A DNA stretch of 37,043 bases, from positions 1 to 37,043 of the forward strand of contig NZ_JADCNH010000041.1 in assembly GCF_018904615.1 (NCBI RefSeq). The letters are read 5' to 3'. Origin of the DNA: Verticiella alkaliphila. Its GTDB lineage: Bacteria; Pseudomonadota; Gammaproteobacteria; Burkholderiales; Burkholderiaceae_B. Position 1 is the stretch's first letter, and each line of letters starts with the position of its first letter. The notes beneath the pieces were generated by a model, which saw nothing but the letters and a program-made list of their open reading frames with translations, was not told the DNA's origin and ran no database searches. Shown here piece after piece: positions 33,353 to 37,043 of this stretch. Position numbers and translations under genes: made by a program.

Positions 33353-33397
33353 ATGACGAGAGGGCCTGGCGTGCAACACGCCAGGCCCTCTTGTCAT
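33353..33397. terminator. Hairpin terminator between convergent trmB and pyrC
   Basis: A 21-base arm (33353-33373, ATGACGAGAGGG to GGCGTG) pairs with 33377-33397 around a 3-base loop CAA. All positions pair, one as a G-U on the plus strand. The flanks are not T-rich, so it may work as a bidirectional terminator or as a structure protecting the RNA 3' ends of both genes. Confidence 0.7.
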
Positions 33398-33459
33398 GAG
33401 CCGGCACCGCGAGCGCCGTCAGGTCAGGTCTCGACCGAGCCGGCCATGACGGCGATGGC

Positions 33460-34527
33460 TCAACCGGCTGCCACGCGCCAGTCGAGCGTCTCGCCCGCGG
33501 CCAGCGGCACGATCGTGGTGGCACCAAAGGGCAACTCATCCGGCACCACGGTCGGCACGCGTTCCAGCACCAGCGTGCCGGTATTGCGCGGCAGTCCATA
33601 GAACTCCGGCCCGAAGCGGCTCGCGAAGTCGTCCAGCGCCTCCAGGCGCCCGGCCTTCTCGAAGGCCATGGCATACAGCGGCATCGCGTGCAGCGCGGTA
33701 TAGCACCCTGCGCAACCACAGGCATGCTCCTTCAGGCCGCGAGCATGCGGCGCGCTGTCCGTGCCGAGGAAGAAGCGCGGGTTGCCGCTGGTGGCCACCT
33801 CGACGAGCGCCTCGCGATGCACTTCGCGCTTGAGGATGGGCAGGCAGTACCAGTGCGGGCGCACGCCGCCGATGAAGAGAGCATTGCGGTTGTACAGCAA
33901 GTGCTGCGGCGTGATCGTGGCGGCGACCGGGCCTTCCGCATCGCGCACGTAATGCGCGCCGTCGCGTGTCGTGATGTGCTCGAAGACCACCTTCAACGCC
34001 GGGAACGCGCGACGCAGCGGAATCATCACCTGGTCGATGAAGAGCGCCTCACGATCGAACACGTCGGTACTCGGATCCGTGACTTCACCGTGTACGAGCA
34101 GCGGCATGTCTTCGCGCTGCAAGGCCTCGAGCACCGGGGCGCAGCGCCCCAGCAGATCCGTCACCCCCGCATCGGAATTGGTGGTGGCGCCTGCCGGATA
34201 GAGCTTCACGGCCTTCACCACACCCGACGCCTTGGCACGCCGGATCTCGTCGGCCGGCATGTTGTCCGTCAGGTACAAGGTCATGAGCGGATCGAAGGCC
34301 GTCACATCACCACCTGCCTGGCGCAGCGCCGCCAGGATGCGGTCGCGGTAGGCCACAGCGGCGTCGGTGGTCGTCACCGGCGGCTTCAGGTTGGGCATGA
34401 CGATGGCGCGCGCGAACTGGCGCGCCGAATCGGCTACGACGGCTTCAAGGGCAGCACCATCGCGCAGGTGCAGGTGCCAATCGTCGGGACGGGTGAGGGT
34501 GAGGCGTTGGGGCGTGTCGGAGGTCAT
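33460..34527 (-). CDS. pyrC: Dihydroorotase
   Basis: A 355-residue zinc amidohydrolase of the class II dihydroorotase type, which closes carbamoyl-aspartate to dihydroorotate in pyrimidine synthesis. DDWHLHLRDG supplies the first zinc histidines (H18, H20). VKAVKLYPAGATTNS carries the carboxylated Lys, followed by LLVHGEVTDP, VVFEHITTRDG and FLGTDSAPH with the catalytic Asp. EHACGCAGCYTA and LPRNTGTLVLERVP are also typical. The start MTSDTPQRL follows GGGGGT closely; an in-frame ATG three codons earlier (34536) is equally possible. It lies 55 bp after the amidohydrolase gene on the same strand. Confidence 0.96.
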   Translation of the reverse strand: MTSDTPQRLTLTRPDDWHLHLRDGAALEAVVADSARQFARAIVMPNLKPPVTTTDAAVAYRDRILAALRQAGGDVTAFDPLMTLYLTDNMPADEIRRAKASGVVKAVKLYPAGATTNSDAGVTDLLGRCAPVLEALQREDMPLLVHGEVTDPSTDVFDREALFIDQVMIPLRRAFPALKVVFEHITTRDGAHYVRDAEGPVAATITPQHLLYNRNALFIGGVRPHWYCLPILKREVHREALVEVATSGNPRFFLGTDSAPHARGLKEHACGCAGCYTALHAMPLYAMAFEKAGRLEALDDFASRFGPEFYGLPRNTGTLVLERVPTVVPDELPFGATTIVPLAAGETLDWRVAAG

Positions 34528-34582
34528 GACCCCCATTGTACGGCGCGATCCGAACGTTCAGCACCCGCGCGCGTGTCGCCCG

Positions 34583-35785
34583 TCAGGCCGCCAGCGGCAT
34601 GCGCTGCTCGGCGAGCGCGCAAAAGAGCGCGGATCCCACCGGCAGGATCGCGTCGTTGAAGTCGTAGCTCGCGTTGTGCAGCACACGCCCTTCCTCGGCC
34701 CCGCCCTGCCCCAAGCGGAAGTACGCCCCCGGCTTGTGCTGCAGCATGAAGGAGAAATCCTCCGAGCCCATGGACGGCTGCAGGTCACGCACCACGCGCT
34801 CCGGGCCCAGCATCCGGGTGGCCAGATCCGCCAGGAAGTCGGCTTCGTGGGGCGTGTTCAAGGTGGCGGGGTAGATGCGTTCATACGTGACGTCCGCCGT
34901 ACCCCCGAAGGCCTGGGCCACGGACTGCGCCACCGTGCGCATGCGCGCCTCCACCATCTCCTGCACCGAGCGCCGGAAGCTGCGTACCGTGCCCACCAGC
35001 CGGGCCTCGTTCGGGATCACACTCATGGCCCCGGGGTGCCCTGCCTGCATCGACCCCACAGACACCACGGCCGAATCCAGGGGATTCACGTTGCGTGAGA
35101 CGATGCTCTGCAACGCCGTGATCGTATGGGCCGCCATCAGGACGGGATCACAGGTCTGATAGGGATGTGCACCATGACCGCCGCGGCCATGGATCACGAT
35201 CTCGAAGCGATCTGCCGCCGCCATCATCGGGCCGGGATTGATGCCCAGGGTGCCCGGCGGCAATGCGGGCCAGTTGTGCATGGCATAGATGGCATCGCAC
35301 GGGAAAGTATCGAAGAGACCGTCCTCGATCATCGCCTGCGCGCCACCTCGTCCTTCCTCGGCCGGCTGAAAGATCAGGGCAACTGTGCCATCGAAGTTGC
35401 GCGTCGCAGCCAGATAGCGTGCGGCACCCAACAGCATGGTCGTATGGCCGTCGTGCCCGCAACCATGCATGAGACCTGGCTTGCGCGAGCAATGTCCGAA
35501 GGTGTTGGCCTCGGTCATGGGCAACGCATCCATGTCAGCGCGCAAGCCCACCATGCGGCCGCTGTCGCATTGCCGTCCCCGGATCACGCCAACGAGGCCC
35601 GTCTTGCCGATGCCAGCATGGATCTCGATACCCAGTGCGTTGAGCTCGTCGGCAGCGATGCCGGCCGTCCGTACTTCCTCGAAGCCCAGCTCGGGATGCG
35701 CGTGCAGATCTCGCCGTATCGCGGTCAGATCGTCATGGAAACGCAGGATGTGTTGAAGCGGCGAACGAACAGCAGCGGCATCCAT
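34583..35785 (-). CDS. M20-family amidohydrolase (hippurate hydrolase-like)
   Basis: A 400-residue M20D peptidase-family enzyme that hydrolyses N-acyl amino acids or related amides with two metal ions. Motifs in order: LHAHPELGFEE, VGLRADMDALPM, HGCGHDGHTTMLLGAA (metal ligands), IFQPAEEGRGGA with the catalytic Glu, MHNWP, and GRGGHGAHPYQTCDP in the dimerisation lid; MGSEDFSFM supplies the last conserved region. No signal peptide is present, so it is cytosolic. Hippurate, N-acetyl amino acids and indole-acetyl conjugates are all known substrates in the family, so the exact one cannot be assigned. It is upstream of pyrC on the same strand. Confidence 0.93.
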   Translation of the reverse strand: MDAAAVRSPLQHILRFHDDLTAIRRDLHAHPELGFEEVRTAGIAADELNALGIEIHAGIGKTGLVGVIRGRQCDSGRMVGLRADMDALPMTEANTFGHCSRKPGLMHGCGHDGHTTMLLGAARYLAATRNFDGTVALIFQPAEEGRGGAQAMIEDGLFDTFPCDAIYAMHNWPALPPGTLGINPGPMMAAADRFEIVIHGRGGHGAHPYQTCDPVLMAAHTITALQSIVSRNVNPLDSAVVSVGSMQAGHPGAMSVIPNEARLVGTVRSFRRSVQEMVEARMRTVAQSVAQAFGGTADVTYERIYPATLNTPHEADFLADLATRMLGPERVVRDLQPSMGSEDFSFMLQHKPGAYFRLGQGGAEEGRVLHNASYDFNDAILPVGSALFCALAEQRMPLAA

Positions 35786-35932
35786 CGGAGTCCCGGCAGG
35801 GCAGTGAGGGAACGCTCATTCTCCGCCCGAGGACCCTGCCTGTCACGTGGCGGCCTTTCTCCTGTCGTCGGAATGCGACTCCCCAGGCGGCACAGGGGAG
35901 CGCGCCCGACGAATTTGAAACAACTTAGCGGA

Positions 35933-35961
35933 TTGTGGCGCCCGGTGGACTCCAGTATGCT
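35933..35961 (+). promoter_or_regulatory. Promoter of the SWIB gene
   Basis: TTGTGG (35933-35938), a 17-bp spacer and TATGCT (35956-35961) make a reasonable sigma-70 promoter. The predicted start near 35968 leaves a leader of about 29 bases containing AGGAG, which supports the ATG at 35997 over the one at 35970. Confidence 0.55.
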
Positions 35962-35996
35962 GCGCGGGTATGGCAACTTCACTAGGAGAAAAACGG

Positions 35997-36272
35997 ATGG
36001 CCACCGCCAGCAAGACCGCCGCACGTAAACCAAACGCCGCGTTCATGAAGCCGCTCAAGCCCAGCGCCGAGTTGGCTGCGGTCATCGGGTCGGAGCCGCT
36101 TCCCCGCACCGAAGTCACGAAGAAGATCTGGGAATACATCAAGAAGCATGACCTGCAGGATGCGAACAACCGCCGCAACATCAATGCCGACGACAAGCTG
36201 AAGAAGCTGTTTGGCAAAGACCAGGTGTCGATGTTCGAACTGACCAAGATCGTCAACGGTCACCTGAGCTGA
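35997..36272 (+). CDS. SWIB/MDM2-domain protein
   Basis: A 91-residue basic protein. After a Lys/Ala-rich tail (MATASKTAARKPNAAFMKP), the rest is a SWIB domain: LKPSAELAAVIGSEPLPRTEVTKKIWEYIKKHDLQD, NNRRNINADDKLKKLF and VSMFELTKIVNGHL. SWIB domains are known from eukaryotic chromatin remodellers; stand-alone versions occur in Chlamydia, plants' organelles and many proteobacteria, where the role is not settled but DNA or nucleoid binding is suspected from the basic tail. AGGAG lies eight bases before this ATG, which decides against the upstream in-frame ATG at 35970. Two tandem hairpins follow. Confidence 0.92.
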   Translation: MATASKTAARKPNAAFMKPLKPSAELAAVIGSEPLPRTEVTKKIWEYIKKHDLQDANNRRNINADDKLKKLFGKDQVSMFELTKIVNGHLS

Positions 36273-36316
36273 TCAGGCGGATCGTCCGACCCGGCAACGC
36301 CACAATGGCAAGCCGC

Positions 36317-36340
36317 TTGGGCGCTCTCCCCGGCGCCCAA
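36317..36340. repeat. Hairpin upstream of the SWIB terminator
   Basis: TTGGGCGC pairs perfectly with GCGCCCAA around an 8-base loop. It abuts the terminator hairpin at 36341, so the SWIB transcript would end in two stacked stem-loops. Confidence 0.55.
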
Positions 36341-36378
36341 TGACAAAACCCCGGCCTTGGCCGGGGTTTTGTCATTTT
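36341..36378. terminator. Bidirectional rho-independent terminator
   Basis: TGACAAAACCCCGGC pairs with GCCGGGGTTTTGTCA (15 bp) around CTTG, followed by TTTT on the plus strand. The arms themselves carry AAAA and TTTT, so the structure also works leftward for the convergent DUF4870-like gene. Confidence 0.88.
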
Positions 36379-36400
36379 CGGGGGTTGTGCTCCCCCAAAC

Positions 36401-36781
36401 TCAGAATGCCGTCGGACCCACCGAGCGGCCTTCTGCTAGGCTCAGCCAGCCCTTGATGACGCGATACAGCACCCAGAGCAGAATCAGGAAGTAGCCCAGC
36501 CAGCCGATCAGGATGATCAGGAGGACAGTACTCACCACGCCCCACAGCACAGCCCACCAGAACGTGCGCAGCAGCCAGTCAAAGTGAGAGGCGTACACGG
36601 TGCCGGCAGCGTCAGCGCGCTTGAGGTAGCACAGCACCACGGAGGCAATGGCACCCAGGCCACCCGTGATGAAGCCCAGGGCAAAGAGCCCGTAGGCAAC
36701 GTTCAATACCGACCGCAGGCTCAACGTGCCGAACTGCGGACCCGACGGCGGCGGGGTGTACGGCGGGGGAACTTCATTCAT
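36401..36781 (-). CDS. DUF4870-like small membrane protein
   Basis: A 126-residue protein. A Pro-rich N-terminus (MNEVPPPYTPPPSGPQFG) is followed by three or four membrane helices: VLNVAYGLFALGFITGGLGAIASVVLCYL, FWWAVLWGVVSTVLLIILI and WLGYFLILLWVLYRVIKGW. The segment RADAAGTVYASHFDWLLRTFW between helices and the ending YRVIKGWLSLAEGR match the DUF4870/Tic20-like style. GGAG lies six bases before the ATG. The gene converges on the SWIB gene across the terminator. The function is unknown. Confidence 0.8.
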   Translation of the reverse strand: MNEVPPPYTPPPSGPQFGTLSLRSVLNVAYGLFALGFITGGLGAIASVVLCYLKRADAAGTVYASHFDWLLRTFWWAVLWGVVSTVLLIILIGWLGYFLILLWVLYRVIKGWLSLAEGRSVGPTAF

Positions 36782-36975
36782 GGCAACTCCGCTTCAAATG
36801 CTTCGACGATTACGCATCGATCTTACAACGAAGTCACGCCAAAAGCGCCCATGTGCTGCGACGCGTGGTGGGGTGAAGGCGTCACGCGCCCTGCAGGACG
36901 GCTGCCATCCTCAAGGACCGTAGTGCCGTGGTTCTTGTTGGTATTGTTGGCACAAACCCGATGGGCCAAAGCACA

Positions 36976-37005
36976 AAGCCCCGGATCCTTACGGATACGG
37001 GGCTT
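36976..37005 (-). terminator. Terminator of the rRNA operon
   Basis: On the minus strand AAGCCCCG-T-ATCC pairs with GGAT-C-CGGGGCTT with one internal mismatch and a 4-base loop, followed by TTTGTGCTTTGG. It starts 14 bases after the 5S 3' end, the usual position of an rrn terminator. The remaining bases 36782-36975 contain no recognisable gene. Confidence 0.8.
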
Positions 37006-37018
37006 CATGGGAATAAAT

Positions 37019-37043
37019 GCCTGACGATGACCTACTTTCACAG
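37019..37043 (-). rRNA. rrf: 5S ribosomal RNA, 3' end only
   Basis: The reverse complement of the last 25 bases reads CTGTGAAAGTAGG then TCATCGTCAGGC, the conserved 3' end of betaproteobacterial 5S rRNA. The rest of the gene, and presumably the 23S and 16S genes, lie beyond the right edge. A terminator hairpin follows at the expected distance, which supports the call despite the short length. Confidence 0.88.

Noticed and set aside
36823-37041. Minus-strand 72-codon ORF at the right edge
   Set aside because: It overlaps the 5S rRNA end and the rRNA operon terminator, so it is not a protein gene.

Overview
The window is high-GC, tightly packed bacterial DNA that reads as a betaproteobacterium of the order Burkholderiales, most like the Alcaligenaceae (Bordetella/Achromobacter relatives). 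Supporting signs are a Bug-type solute receptor inside a CoA-catabolic operon, an argS gene followed by a membrane-anchored SPOR-type gene, a DUF1840 gene with its small membrane-protein partner, a small SWIB-domain protein, and a 5S rRNA 3' end running in from the right edge. The assignment is inference from gene families, not from a search.

Layout. 1-7.0 kb: a SPOR-type envelope gene with a reading-frame break at its start, argS, and a large signal-peptide RHS protein ending in a DUF2235 (Tle1-like) lipase domain, all on the minus strand; then two small plus-strand genes (DUF1840 and a membrane protein). 7.2-13.6 kb: a compact accessory biosynthetic locus. Five plus-strand genes overlap by 4 bases each (FkbM-like methyltransferase, APH-like kinase, radical SAM enzyme, asparagine-synthetase-like amide synthetase with a cut-down glutaminase half, GT1 glycosyltransferase). 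They are followed by a convergent CmcI-like enzyme and a second APH-like kinase whose start overlaps the CmcI-like start. This is the best candidate for an undescribed pathway. 13.6-19.5 kb: a CE4 deacetylase and a four-PAS hybrid sensor kinase (minus), then an alpha/beta hydrolase, a Csp-type copper-storage protein and a DUF938 methyltransferase (plus).

19.57-27.7 kb: a catabolic operon with a well-formed promoter carrying two TGTCCAC boxes 21 bp apart. Its genes are a nitronate-monooxygenase-like flavoenzyme, two crotonases, a family III CoA-transferase, a Bug receptor, an acyl-CoA ligase and an HMG-CoA-lyase-like enzyme lacking the usual catalytic Cys. A MarR regulator follows, and its own promoter overlaps a palindrome containing the same box. 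The likely job is uptake, CoA activation and cleavage of a carboxylic acid, with MarR repression lifted by the acid or its CoA ester.

27.8-37 kb: mostly housekeeping genes: two small lipoproteins, a DUF4241-like protein, an RlmN/Cfr-type methyltransferase, tRNA-Gly(CCC) with a strong promoter, an AtoE transporter divergent from thiS-trmB (no thiG between them), pyrC, an M20 amidohydrolase, the SWIB protein, a DUF4870-like membrane protein, then the terminator and 3' end of a minus-strand rRNA operon. No CRISPR array, insertion sequence or prophage was seen, and no gene-free stretch exceeds about 300 bases.
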